Assembly: GCA_029747585.1 (NCBI GenBank)
Contig: JAPEVF010000143.1
Location: 27,759-91,758, forward strand
DNA from: Pleurotus djamor
Lineage: Eukaryota; Basidiomycota; Agaricomycetes; Agaricales; Pleurotaceae
Length of the DNA: 64,000 nt
Direction: 5' to 3'
Shown: positions 47,701 to 59,700 of the stretch, piece after piece
Layout: each line of letters starts with the position of its first letter
Position numbering within the stretch: the stretch's first letter is position 1
Made by a program: the position numbers and the translations under genes
The notes under the pieces: model-generated
Seen by the model: the letters and a program-made list of their open reading frames with translations, nothing else
The model's database searches: none
What the model was told of the DNA's origin: nothing

Positions 47701-49558
47701 TGTTCGATATTTATACGCGTGTTCAACCAACGTCTAGATAGGATAGCATCAGCGGCCTTTCATCTAATCCGCAGCGTTCGGTTGTGTCGAGAATCGAGAT
47801 GGGTATCGGTGTCGAGTACCGAAGTGACAGGTCACATTATCATTATCATAAACACCTACATCTATATGTATTGGTATAAGTGATAAAACAGCAACTGGAG
47901 ATGTGTTGGCGAGGGACCGGCGGCCCGTCTCGAAAGTCTAAAATAACCTGGCCGTCACGGTGTAGACGTGGAATCTGGATGGGTCAAACGCGTTAACGGA
48001 GCAATAGGGCAAGGGGGAGGATGCTTTCGGTACGACGGTGTGTTTATGTTCCGGGATGTACACTTTCGAGGTGAGTTTGTGATATGATACGAGACATGGA
48101 TGCGGATATCTTGTTACCACTTGTACCTGAGTATTGAGTATGGAGGAGAGTCGAATGATTGCAAGGATAAGTCGGAACGGAGCCTCGTTAACTAAGACAA
48201 CCTGAGGGCACCATGGGAAAAGTTTGGGTTAGTCAGAGGGTACTCTATACCGAGTAGAAGAGACGGCGTGACGGTGGTACACGATGACCATGCGGGAATA
48301 CGATGGCTTGAGGAGGAGACGGACAGCCGAAAGGACTGTTATAGATATCTTATGTAGAGTCCGAGTATGCAGCTAGTGGAATTCCCGATTTGCCGCCGAA
48401 TGGGCAAACTCGCTTCTGGTCGACTTTTGGTGTCAGTCAGTCAGTCAGTCATGATTAGACAGTTGTTGGGTTAACGCGATGGATCATTGAATACTCCTCT
48501 CTACATCCGTCGTCCGGAGCGACAGGATGTACACGCTAAACTGCTAGCGAAGGCTCGGTCTCAAGATCTGAAGCTCAGCGCTCAAGGACTACTCGAGTGT
48601 GAAAGATACGATGGATTCGGCTAAACCAAGGTGTGAGAAGAAAGACTCCAGGAGAGTGCGTGAGGGAAAAGAGAGTTATTCGATGTAATGTCGGGGATTT
48701 ATAGCTCGTTTTTGGAGGTCGAAGAGCAGATGGATGCCAAGCTCAAGGGAATGTGGTGGATGTGTTCGGATGTCCGTTGACTTGTGTGACGATGGGAGTA
48801 AATTTTGTTGTGGCGCTGAGCGGAAGGAAGCGCAGCCACGTTTTTTTACGATCGGGGACTCAAGGTGTGCCAAGAAATGTAATCGAAAATGGGATGCCGA
48901 GTCCGCGGAAGCAAAAACGCGGAGAGAGGGGCGAAGGGCATGGACATTGGGATGGGCCTCGTGCCAGAGCGTTGCCACAGCATACATTGTGTATACCAAG
49001 GGGGATGTGAACGTGTGGAACGGAGTAGCAGAGACTGGTCTTAGCGCAACAGTGAGCATGGTGCTAATAGGCAGAGAACTAGGACGGCAAGATGTCCCAA
49101 ATGGTCCATGCAATCGCCCAAACCCTCTGCCCATGTTGCTTCCCGAAATACACCATACAAGGCAGGTCACGCTCGCACATTTCTTTTATATTTTATAGCA
49201 AGTATTGCGTTTATGTATTTTTTATAGCAACTAGACACGAGGGAAGAGGGCCCCTCCCGTTCTATTTCCCCTTGTGAGTTTTTCCCTTCCCTCGTGTAAC
49301 GCACTGGCATCAACCACCGAAATTTGTCCAAATCGGAATATTCGGTGGCTTCGAGTCATCAGTTGATTTATTATTATTATTATCCTTATTATACATATCC
49401 CTCCCCTCTGCCCTTGCATATTATTTTTCCTTCTCCCCTTCCCCCTCCTTCCTCACTTCGTCATCACCCTCCTCTCCCGACGTCGCACCACACGATCAAC
49501 GCAGCTCCCCATCATCTGCTGCGCGCGCGTCGCCACCCATAATTACACACACACAACC
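41721..49558. other. Long gene-poor region
   Basis: About 7.8 kb without a protein I can support on either strand. Frames are short and show no domain and no splice-connected continuation. Simple repeats occur (TATG units near 43338, CAGT units near 48432, TTA units near 49370). T-rich and CT-rich tracts near 49380-49460 lead into the next gene as a promoter or leader. Confidence 0.45.
42372..42638 (+). CDS. Hypothetical small hydrophobic ORF
   Basis: 88 codons from an ATG, with a hydrophobic middle (RVLPILIPRVLLLATVYA). A following frame to about 42755 contains another apolar stretch, VVFCIIAFLFVPFMGSYGS, which might be joined by an intron near 42600-42650. No family recognised. It may be chance in T-rich DNA. 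Confidence 0.2.
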   Translation: MAPKSMQMMAVLVTLCSFTYRYSSPLFRAFFFSRVLPILIPRVLLLATVYARRPFKMLDPTLLYVLRMHTGHARTTRYCLISTLSYAL

Positions 49559-52500
49559 ATGTTCACCGCCATCAACCCCTTCAGCCGTGGACAACCCCAA
49601 CCACCCCCACCAACACAACTACAAACCCAGAAAGCCATATCCGATCAAGTCAGGCAGGAATGGCACGAATTCGAGAGTGCGTGGTTCAAGCCACAGCAGA
49701 GCACCATGGAGCGGCGGTGTGCGGAAAAATTCAAGGAGCTGGATAAAGCGTTTCGGGCTTCCACAGCGGCTGCGACTACTCCTGTAGCGTCGTCTTCGAA
49801 ATCCAAGAAACGTTCGACGAACAATAACACTAACACGACCAACAACAGTGCTGCCGCAAAGGCTGCAGCGAAGGAACACGAAAGCAAGAAGGTGCAGGTG
49901 AGGGAAGAGCTGAGGAAAGAGTTGGTCCTGAAGGCGAGGGAGGAGTGGCAGAGGCGGCTGGCAGGCAAGGGCTTGAGAGACGATGACTGGGCAGACATGT
50001 CGGTGGATGAGCAGGGGGCGGTGGAACGCGCGCTGGGTGGGGATTTCGAGGAGGACGACGAAGACGACAGCGAGCAGGAGATGACTTTTTCACAGATGCA
50101 GGCGCCGATGATGTCAACAGCGGCCGTGGGCTCTTCACTTTTCCCTTCACTCTCGTCACTACCGTTGCAACCGGCGGCGTCATCGTTGGCTGCGGTTGCT
50201 GGGCCTTCCTCCAATTCACGCACGACTCTCCCGTCGTTGCAGACGTTGCAGACGAATGTCGCCCCAGCACCTTCACTCTCCAGTGCCACTCGTTCCACCA
50301 ACGCTTCGACAGCGTCCAGCTCGTATGCATTCGTCAATCCCTCGTCACTCGGTAAACCTGCCCGTGTAAACCAACCAGAGGTCGATGATGATGATGACGA
50401 CGACGAAACGTCTCCATTCGAGGATATTGGTTTCGTTTACGATGCGGTGAGTAGAATGATTTTCTTTGTTCTTCGTTTTGGTCGTCATAGACCTTGTTCT
50501 CCTTGCACTTTCCTTCATTTCTGCATTTCTGTGTGTGCTTCATCCCTTTGTCGACTATTCCTGGTTTGATGGGCCCACATTGCACCGCATATATGCACCT
50601 GCTTCCCTCACATCGTGTTTCCTCCCCATCATCTTTCGCATACTCGTATGTTTCTTACTCACCGATCCACCCTCCCTCAGATGAAACGAAAATCCGACTA
50701 CCGAGACGCATACGACACACCCACAGGTTCCTCCTCCTTCAGCGGAACAAACAGCGGCTGGTCAACAGACCTCTCCCTCTCTACACACACATCACACACC
50801 TCTTCTCCCGAACAACCTGCACCACGGACGATTCCACCGATGGACAAGGACGGGTCCATGCCTGGGTCGTGGTTCGCCGCTAAAGAAAAGGATGCTTCAG
50901 CGACACCGACAACTGCAACGGTCAAGGGCTCCAAAAGTGGATGGGGGATAGCCGCGAAATCGAATGGAAAGGGTAATGCACCTGCACAACCTGCGACATC
51001 CACATCTACCATCCCTTCCTCATCTACCACTTCCACCACTTCCACCAGCAACAACAACGCCTCATCCTCATCCGCACGCGCTCGTTCATCCGGGCCATAC
51101 ATCGGACCCGACCTAAACACAACAGACGATTTCCCATTCACTTCATCTGCTTCTACATCACATAATACCGATAATTCGACATTACTCGCCTCTAATACCT
51201 CCTCCTCCTCCTCTTCCCACCCNATCATCATCATCAGCAACATCATCATCAGCATCGGAGGAAGCGGATTTCGAAAACTACAAAATGGACGTACGCATCG
51301 CGAAGATACGCGAGTTCCACGAGGAGGCGGCGGCGGCGGATGAGTATTTGATACGCGAGATTTTTAGGGCGAGGAAGTTGTGGAAGTTGGGGTGTTATGA
51401 TGAGGAGATTGATATGGGTGATGAGGGGAGGGATATTGAAAGGGGGAGTATGGAGTATACGGATATTTTGAGGAAGAGGAGGGAGAAGAAGTGTTGGGAG
51501 GTGGAGTGTAGGAGGATTGAGGAGCATGAGAGGACGATGGTTAATTTGAGGAAGTTGAAGGAGGACGAGAGGAGGGGGATTGTTGAGCAGGAGCGGAAGC
51601 GGAGGAGGGAGGCTATTCGGGGTCAGCAACAGCAGCTGCAGCAGCAACGGGGGAGTGTGGTTGGACAGCAACAGCAGAGGAAGGAGCGGGAAGCTAGGGA
51701 GCGGGAGGCGAAAGAGGAGGCAGCTAGGGAGAGGGAGAGAGAGATTATGATGAAGGAGAAGGAGATGCGCGAGAGGGAGATTGCTTGGATGGGTTCGAAG
51801 GCAACTTCCGGTCATGGTAAGCTTTTTAACCTTTTATTTCTATTTGACTTTATTGGTTTGACGGTGTTTCTGAATCTTTAAAGGTTCGTCGACTTCGTTG
51901 TTTGCCCCGCCCTCGCAGATTTCATTGGAACATTCGGCGTCGTCGTTCGCATCCGCATTCAATAACACATCGGTATCGACGTCACTGTTCACGCCTACCC
52001 CCGCGACAACGATGGTAGACCCGTTTAGCGCTTCGTTCCATCAACAATCCCAACCATCCTTTAACGCCACCAACGCCAGCACTAAGCCTACGATATCGCT
52101 CTTCCCGGAAGAAGAGGAGTATGCTATTGACGAAGCGAAGATTGCTAGTATGCTTGCTTCGCAGATGCAGATGGCGCAAAAGTTCGATGGATGGAGTTCT
52201 GGGTCGGGAGGGTCGAAGGGGGGNAGTCCGAGGAGTTTGGGAGAGGGAGGGACGCCGTTGCCTGCTACGACCACGACCACGGGCAATGAGACGAAAGGAA
52301 TGGGTTCCTCGACGATGAGTGCGAAGGTCGAGCTGTCCTCCACCACCAAGGCTACGTCATCGGCTGATAGCAGCAAGAAGGGAGAAGCAGAGAAGGTTAA
52401 GGAGGAGAAGGGTCAAGTCAAGAAAGGTCCTTCGTCTTTGACTCCTACTGCTGCAGCCAAATCTACCCCTGCACCGACTATCGCTATCACATCGTCATCG

Positions 52501-54291
52501 GAGTCTGAGCCGAAGAGCGAGCCAGCGAAGGTGGTACCCGCGACGGGGAAGAATGCGAAGAAGAAGGGGAAGAAGGGGCAGGCTGCTGTTCCCGTTCCAA
52601 CGCCAGCGCCAGCACCAACTCCTGTGAAGGAGGCTGCGAAGGCACCTGCGAAGGTTGAGGCGGCGAAGACTCCAGCGAAGGTTGAGACAACAACCATTGC
52701 GAAAGGGAAGACAGCTTCTCCGCCAGTGAAGGAGGTCCCGAGCGTCCCGACGAAGAGTGGGAAGGTTGAGACGAAGACTCCAGCCAAGAAGGATGACACG
52801 CCAATCTCGACCACCTCGTCGTCCTCCACTTCGAACGCTACATCCCCCGGACCAACTGCGAAAGTGAGTTCGATCTGGGGCAAGAAAGAGGAACCCGCTG
52901 CGAAAGCGAAGAAGGAAGAAACGACCTCTGCGCCTCCGACGAGTATCTCGCAACCTACGAAGACTGCCCCGACGCCCACGAGATGGAAGGTTTCGTTGTT
53001 CGATGACGAGCCTACACCCGCCCCTGCGGCCGTACCTTCGAAATCCACGATGGATCCTATGACTTCGTCGTCCTCATCATCGGCTTTCGCTGCTAAACAT
53101 GGTCTACAACCTCCCCCTACGCAGTCTTTCTGGCATCCCCCTGGTACGAACTCTGGTGTGGCGCGCTCTTCGTCTGACCAACCTGGTGGAGGGTTGAAAG
53201 CACCTGAACCTTCGAGTGTTGCTCGTGCGGCGTCTGATCAACCTGTTAACAAGATGTCATCATCGTCATCGTCGTCGATGGCAGCGCAGAAGTCGGTTCC
53301 GGAGAGGTGGTTGCCTCCTCAGGCGAAGCAACAGCAACAGCCGCAGCAGCCTACCGTCGCGCAACCACAACCCCAGCCATGGGATCGTAAACCGACAAAC
53401 GCCTCATTCGCAAGGACACGAAGGATGTCTGAACCTGCCCCGCCTAGTCCTGTTGATCCTGCGTTCTTTACTGAAGCGGCCAAGGCGAGCAATGGACGTT
53501 CTGCGGAGGTCAAAGATTCCAAGAACGCTCCTACTTCCACCACTACGAAATCCACTTCGAAAGTCAACGGTTCAACGCGCGGAAAGACCAGTCGTAAGAC
53601 CGCTGTGGTGGTCGAAGACGCCTCGGATGACGAAGAGGATCAGGATGGTGTCGGCGAGGCGTTGGCTTTGGATTCGCGGTATATTATGGAGGAGAACCCG
53701 GGGATTGTGAGGCCGAAACCGAGTGTTGCGGGGAAGATGTTTAATAACATCTTTGACTACGAGGAGGATGATTCGGGGTCGAGCACTACGGAAGTGCCGT
53801 CGTCGTTTGCTGCTGGTGGCGAGGGGATGATGATGAAGGATGCGCCGAGCTGGGATACGCTGGCCAAGTCGACGAAAGCGAAACACGTTCGGTGGACGCC
53901 GAGTACGCTGGGGAATTCGAGTCCGATTTCGTTTGGGGGGGATGAAGAGACTGCGTCGGTGAATATTGAGAGTTTTTTGCAGACGGCTACGTCGACGTTG
54001 GCTTCGGGTGGGATGCCGACGCAGGCGCCACCACAAGGACGGGGACGGACGTCGAGTGTGTCGCATGCTAGTGGTGGGTTCAAGGGTTGGGGACAGACTG
54101 TTCCGGCGTCTGCGTTTGGTGGTGGTATGGGTGGTGGTGCTGTTGCAGATATGGATGTGATGGGGAAGGGGAAAGGTGTGGACCGCGGGTCCTTCTCAAA
54201 ACAAGACGCCAGCGAGGAGATGGGCTGGTATACCAAAGGCGCGATGGAGAGTTTGAAACAGATGAGGAGCAAGCCTGCTTCTGCTGTTTGA
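49559..54291 (+). CDS. Large Ser/Thr-rich low-complexity protein with a coiled coil
   Basis: Three exons (49559-50446, 50681-51816, 51884-54291), with the single N at 51223 treated as an extra base, give 1476 residues in one frame. The N-terminus MFTAINPFSRGQPQ is followed by a helical block (VRQEWHEFESAWFKPQQSTM and CAEKFKELDKAF). A polar Ser/Asn-rich stretch comes next, then a charged helical region of about 180 residues (YKMDVRIAKIREFHEEAAAA, EYLIREIFRARKLWKLGC and Glu/Arg repeats) that should form a coiled coil. The second half is Ser/Thr/Pro/Lys-rich (PAKVEAAKTPAKVE-type repeats). It ends TKGAMESLKQMRSKP at 54291. No catalytic domain or membrane segment. A scaffold or cytoskeletal role is possible but not shown. 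Confidence 0.7.
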
Positions 54292-55151
54292 AGAAACTCC
54301 CTCCCTCTCTCTCTGCGATTTCTCTCTTGCCTCACTTGGAATCTCGGAATCTTTTCATCCTCGGTCACTCTCTCGTCTCGCAACACACTCTCGCATTGCA
54401 TCGCTCGATTCATGGGTCCATGGGTCCTTTTTGTATCGCNTTTTTTTCTCTCTCTCGCTGGTTGGTCGGAAACTCCAAAACTGTATTGCTGCTGTGTATT
54501 TGCGTTCAAGNTTTTTTCCCATTTTCCNTTTTTTTTTATTGCTATCTCTCTCTCTCACTTTCCTCTTCCTTCTCACGCGCACATTTCTTACTATTGCCAT
54601 CGCCATGCATGATATCGTTTTTTGCAAGCGCATTTCTCCTCCACAATTCTCGTCTCCTTCATTCATTTATTTTTTCCCCTCGTCATCGCACGTGTTGTCG
54701 TTTTCTTTTTTGTCTTTGCTATTTCCTATAGTATTTACATACGTCTCCTGCTTCACGCTTCACGTCGTCATGATCATGATTACATAGAATAGTGGTTGTT
54801 CTCTTTATAATTTCTGGTACATACCACACACCACCAACCACTCTACAAGTACGCGTATACGTATACCGTTACGCACAAAGGTGCACCTTAGTACTTAGTC
54901 GCTACGATTTTCTCTCTCTCTCTACCCCTACCTCAGATGGCTTTTCTGTTTCATTACATAGTAATCGCAATAAGGACGAACTGGATTTCGTTACCTCCCT
55001 CTCCCTCTCCCACCCTCTATCCCTCTATCCCTCTATCCTTCTGTCCCTCTGTCTCGCCCTTCAATGGCTTTCCTGATTTCACCTCTCCTGTTGTCTAGAA
55101 CTCGAGATCTCGAGTTTTTTTTTTGTGNTTTTCGCGTTTTCCGAGGTTTTA

Positions 55152-55202
55152 GAGCATGCTCATCGATTAATTGTGTAGCCAACGTATCGTCAACGTGTAG
55201 CC
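55152..55202 (+). repeat. Direct repeat, first copy
   Basis: GAGCATGCTC followed by AATTGTGTAGCCAACGTAT, a one-base variant and GTCAACGTGTAGCC. The same string, with a few changes, recurs at 56109-56155. Confidence 0.7.
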
Positions 55203-56108
55203 AAAGTANTTTTTTTTCTCTCTAAGTATGTTCGATGTGCAGTATGCCCGAGGCCTCATCTATGCTGCGTGCATTGCTTATGCTGAAGTTCAACGTTCAA
55301 CGTTCAACCGTGGGCGCCCTCTCGCAAGTCGTGGATTATGTACCCAAAAACCATCCTCTCGAGCGCCGCGTTCGTGAATCAAGCCACCATACTCGACATT
55401 GATCACATCTATGATGTGAAGGGAATACTTGTATGTGTAACTTTCGAGTTTCGAGTTCTTTACAAGCACATCAATTCATCTATCTCGAATTTTGCTCCTA
55501 TCTGAATCTCTCTCCTGAGGGTGTTAAGGGTGGTGTCAGAAAGGAGGGAGAACGGACGACGAAGGGGAGTAGTTGTGCGTTGGAATTTTGAGGTTGGAAG
55601 TTGGTGAATTGTGATGCATTGTGCATGGTGCATTGTGCATGATGCGTCCAAGATGCGGCTTCTTTGCGAGTACGCTCGTCGTTGACCGTGTTTGGATGAG
55701 TTCGTAATAATCGTATGAACATGCATTAAACTTTTCAAATTTCATCATCCGAGTCTGTTCATACATACATAAATTTACTCGGATAATCGTGGACTGTGGT
55801 GCGGGTCTCTGAGCGATGGAGCTACTCTAGATCTAATTACTATTAGTAGGTATACTGCATAGAGTAGTGATCGCATCATATTGTCAAGGCTCGATTATCA
55901 ATTGGCAATTATCAACGGTCAACGGTATGGTGCTCGCGGACGCGGATGGGGGATGCGACGACCTGGAGCGCCTGGAGGAGAAGGCTATTTCGTTTTCAGA
56001 GGATCGACTATCATCCTCTCGTCATAGAGGTTGGTTTCCAGCCTAATTTCGTTTGAGGTTTGGTAGAGGGAGGAGGGAGTAGAAGGAAGTACTCTAGTTT
56101 GAAATTTG

Positions 56109-56155
56109 GAGCATGCTCGTCAATTGTGTAGCCAACGTATTGTCAACGTGTAGCC
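56109..56155 (+). repeat. Direct repeat, second copy
   Basis: Second copy of the 55152-55202 element, slightly shorter. Both copies are followed by a CT-rich stretch and a TATGTTC motif, so the duplicated unit may be longer than the core. Confidence 0.7.
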
Positions 56156-56305
56156 TTTTCCTTTCTTTCTCTCTCTCTATGTTCTATGTTCTATGTTCAA
56201 TTGTTCAATATGGATCCTGCCATCGTCTATCGTCTATGTATGCTCTAACTATTGGATGTAGAGTAGACTTGTCTCAGCGAATTCGAACTTTGAGCCTATC
56301 CTCTT

Positions 56306-56353
56306 GAGGGGAGGGGAGAAAGGGGAGGGGAGGGGAGGGGAGAGGGGAGGTGG
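56306..56353 (+). repeat. G-rich tract, potential G-quadruplex
   Basis: Seven runs of four G's separated by one to five bases lie within 48 bp on the + strand. This meets the simple pattern for intramolecular G-quadruplex formation. It is about 430-480 bp upstream of the next gene. Confidence 0.6.
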
Positions 56354-56781
56354 GTGTGAGTTGGACGTTGGTTCATAGAGTACATATATAAGGAGGGGGG
56401 AATGTGGTAACGACCTGGAGGGGAACGTACGCTAGAGTAGCGCGAATTGGATAATAATTTATAGGGTATATTCAGTGTGGACACGCCGAACATCCATCAA
56501 CATCCATGCACCCATACATCATACATCATACATCATACACACTTATGATGATATTCCAATACCAACTGATGTGACGTAGAGTGCGACATCAAGTCGACGA
56601 GGGTAAGGAGGAAGAGCGTTAAACGCCGCATACCTCCCCTCCTCGTGCTCTACTTATAGTCAGAGAGAACACCTCCACTCCAGTTGAAGCCGATACGAGC
56701 AGAACGTATCACCCCACTCGATACGATACGCAACCACCCAACACCCACTCTTTCACCGACTCTCCAAAGACCCTACATACA

Positions 56782-59700
56782 ATGACTTTGACGACTACGA
56801 CAATGTCGTATACAACGCATAGACGAGACTGCCAGAGGCATAGAACACTCAGTACGGCGGCGGCGTTAGACGTTCTACGAAGCTCAGACGTGTGCATGGG
56901 AAGACAACGCCGGAGAGATTTAGAGTCAGGTCAAAGTCCGAGTCCGAGTCAGGCGAACATGGAGGCGACGACTAGGACTACGACTACAACGAGGACGAGG
57001 ATGAAGATGGCAGCATCAGCATCAGGGGGGGTGGGATGGAGGAATATGGTGAGGGTGACAATGGAGAGGGAAGGAGGGAGAGATGTATCTGGGTACGAGT
57101 CGAGTGGTGGTGAGAGGACTAGAGTGGAGGAGGAGGAGGAAGAGAAGACTCGGAGAGGGTGGAGGAGAGGAAAGAGGAGCGAAAGCGAAAGCGGGAGTGA
57201 GAGTGAGAGTTCTGAGTCGGGATACGCATGCTCGAGCTCGAGCTTTGAGAGTGGGAGTTCGTTCGAGTGTGGACTGAGTGATTCTGAGTCGCCGGAGTCT
57301 TCGGGGTCTGAAGACGATGATCATGGCAGAGATGAAGGACATATAGGAGATAACGAGGGTAGAGAGGGAGGGGAAGGAGATGGGGGAGGAGAGAGCGGAT
57401 GGGACGAAGGGGATATGATCACGCCGAAACCGACTGATTTCGTGCCGAGGTGGTTTGAGTATAGAGACAAGGGAGAGTCGAAGGGGAGGGAGAGGGTTAG
57501 AGAGCGACGAGCAGAGAGGGAGAGGGAGAAAGATAAAGACAAAGACAAAGAGCGAACACCCCGCGCAGGGTTCATCGTCCCCAAAGCATACGAAACACCA
57601 ACGCACAGGAGCAGACACAAGCGCACGCATAGACGATCCAAAGAGTCCAACGTCTCCCTTACACACCACCTCCCTCCTACAAACACCCAACTGCACCTCC
57701 CTCACCTCCCTCACCCCATCCTCTCCCCCCTCGGACTCACCTCACCCTGCGCATCGTCCATCGACGAGTACCCGTTTCCCCTCTTACCTGACAGCGACGT
57801 TGACAACATAGGGTTGAGAGGAGGGAGACAGGTGAGAGGGGAGAGACAAAGACAGATGATGGGGAGAGTGGAGTTGAGAGAGATGATGATAAAGATCCAG
57901 AGGGAGATGTATCGCGCAGAGAGGGTCCGCCTCGTCGAGAAGTGTCTTCGTCTCTCTGTCTCCCCCAAGTCCATGGACCATTGAACGTTGATTATCAAAT
58001 ACTCAAGTTGATGTTTCGAATCCCAGGATTCTGATGCCAGGATATCCGATCTCACCAAATCGAGATGCAGGATTCATCTTTCCGTTTCGGGTACTCCCTA
58101 CCACGTGGAATTTTTTTTTCGTAGGACCTAATATATACACACAAGACCTACGATCGTTGATTCCCCCCTCCGCCTTCCCCTCCCAACTTTACCAAGGTAC
58201 ACACACACACGACTTACACGACTCTGACTCACCGCTACGCCAACTGACTCACGCCCCGCTTGAAGGGAAGTCTCACGAAACGAGAGTCATGCGCGGTGTT
58301 GGGCTGGACGAAGAAAACTTGCACGACTCCCTCAACGACCTCCAACCCCAACTCGAACCGGAAGCCCCACTTGAATACGAAGTCGAATATGAGTACCAAC
58401 ACGAATACGACGACTCGGGCCGTTCGTCTCCCTCCCCCTCCCTCCGCATAACAACCTGGCTGCACACTCTCGCAATAACCCACTCGTCCTCATTCTCACC
58501 CGCCCTCCTCTCTCCCGACGATCCCTCTTTCCACCCGGACCAACTGCTCCCTCCGCCCCCGGCTCTGCGCGCTGATTCACCGTTGGATGGGTTTGGGTTG
58601 GATGGTGGTGTNNATGGTNAAGGGAGAAGGGAGAGATGGGGAGGATGATGCCAGTGGGGGAGGGGAAGACCCGTTGTTATTCCCCTCACCAGACTATACA
58701 CGCGAATCTCCCCCATCCCATCCTCCCCACTCACAAAGCCAAAACCAAAGCCCCTCCCCTCTCCCCCACACTCTCCCGAACCAACTCCCTCTCCCCCTCG
58801 ACCACACACACCCACTCCCCCAACAGACGCGCCATATACGTACCCACNCCCTCCCCCGCAGATGAGCTATCCCTCTCACTATCCCTCAGCTCACCACCTT
58901 CCTCTGCCAGCCTCAAGTCCGCATTCTCATTCAGCTCCTTCCCCGCATCCCCACTTGCTCCCTCACTGTCACGGAAGGCGTCGATGACCCGCATACTCTC
59001 GCCTATGCAGAGTTTTGATTCGGCTTCGTCGTTTCAGTTTCGTAACCTCGCCTCTCCGCCGTTGCCTCAGCCGATGTACACACAGACGCGTCCACCACCG
59101 CCCCCGCCTTCACGTNGTCCCCTCACCTTCGTTGTATCCTTCTCCTTGTTATGGTACGTCCCTCCCTCCCTTTCTCGTCATCACACTATCATATTCTAAC
59201 TTACGGATGATTATCGTTATAGGAGGACACGAACAGAGACAACCAACACCCACACCTACACGTCCTACCCAACTCCCCTCTCACTCTCAACGCTCCTCAT
59301 ACCAAGAGCAAAGACAATCTCAGGTATACGTCGGCTCGCATTCGTATTCGCAGAGCTACGCGTCATCTATCGACCTCGAGTTGGGTGGTGATGTGGGGGA
59401 GTATTACTCACGCGGGTATGATCGCGATCACCATTACCACGACCACTCGCGTTCTCGTTCTCGTTCGCGCTCCGACGTCAATGTCGTTGTAGATGTGGAC
59501 GTGGAGCGTGATGAAGAGGATGAAGCTGGTGAAGATGAGGACGTGGAGTGCGAGGAAGATATTGAAGATATTGAAGAAGGAGAAGAAGAAGGAGTTGAAG
59601 GGGGATACGAAGGAGGCGAACCACTCTCCTCGCATTGGTCGAACAATTCCTCCATCAACAACCACTCTTCCTCCAATAATGCCAATATCAAAGTCAAGAA

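Larger units (their letters stand above)
54292..56781. other. Long intergenic region with simple sequence and short direct repeats
   Basis: About 2.5 kb. The first 800 bp are CT/T-rich (3' UTR-like), with homopolymer T runs and N's at 54440, 54511, 54528, 55127 and 55209. A roughly 47-51 bp direct repeat and a G-rich tract follow. No gene is supported. Confidence 0.5.

Noticed and set aside
48425..48450. CAGT tetranucleotide repeat and similar short simple repeats (43338, 49370)
   Set aside because: Only four to five units each. Ordinary microsatellite noise without further structure.
48676..49198. Overlapping frames of about 155-164 codons on both strands
   Set aside because: Both strands are open over the same stretch with no homology or splice continuation, and nothing favours one as a gene.
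49645..53048. Reverse-strand frames of 150-230 codons opposite the Ser-rich gene
   Set aside because: Shadow frames of low-complexity coding sequence, with no start context, splice sites or domain.
58000..58030. TTTCGAATCCCAG as a tRNA T-arm
   Set aside because: No acceptor or anticodon stem pairs around it. It fits better as the end of an intron.
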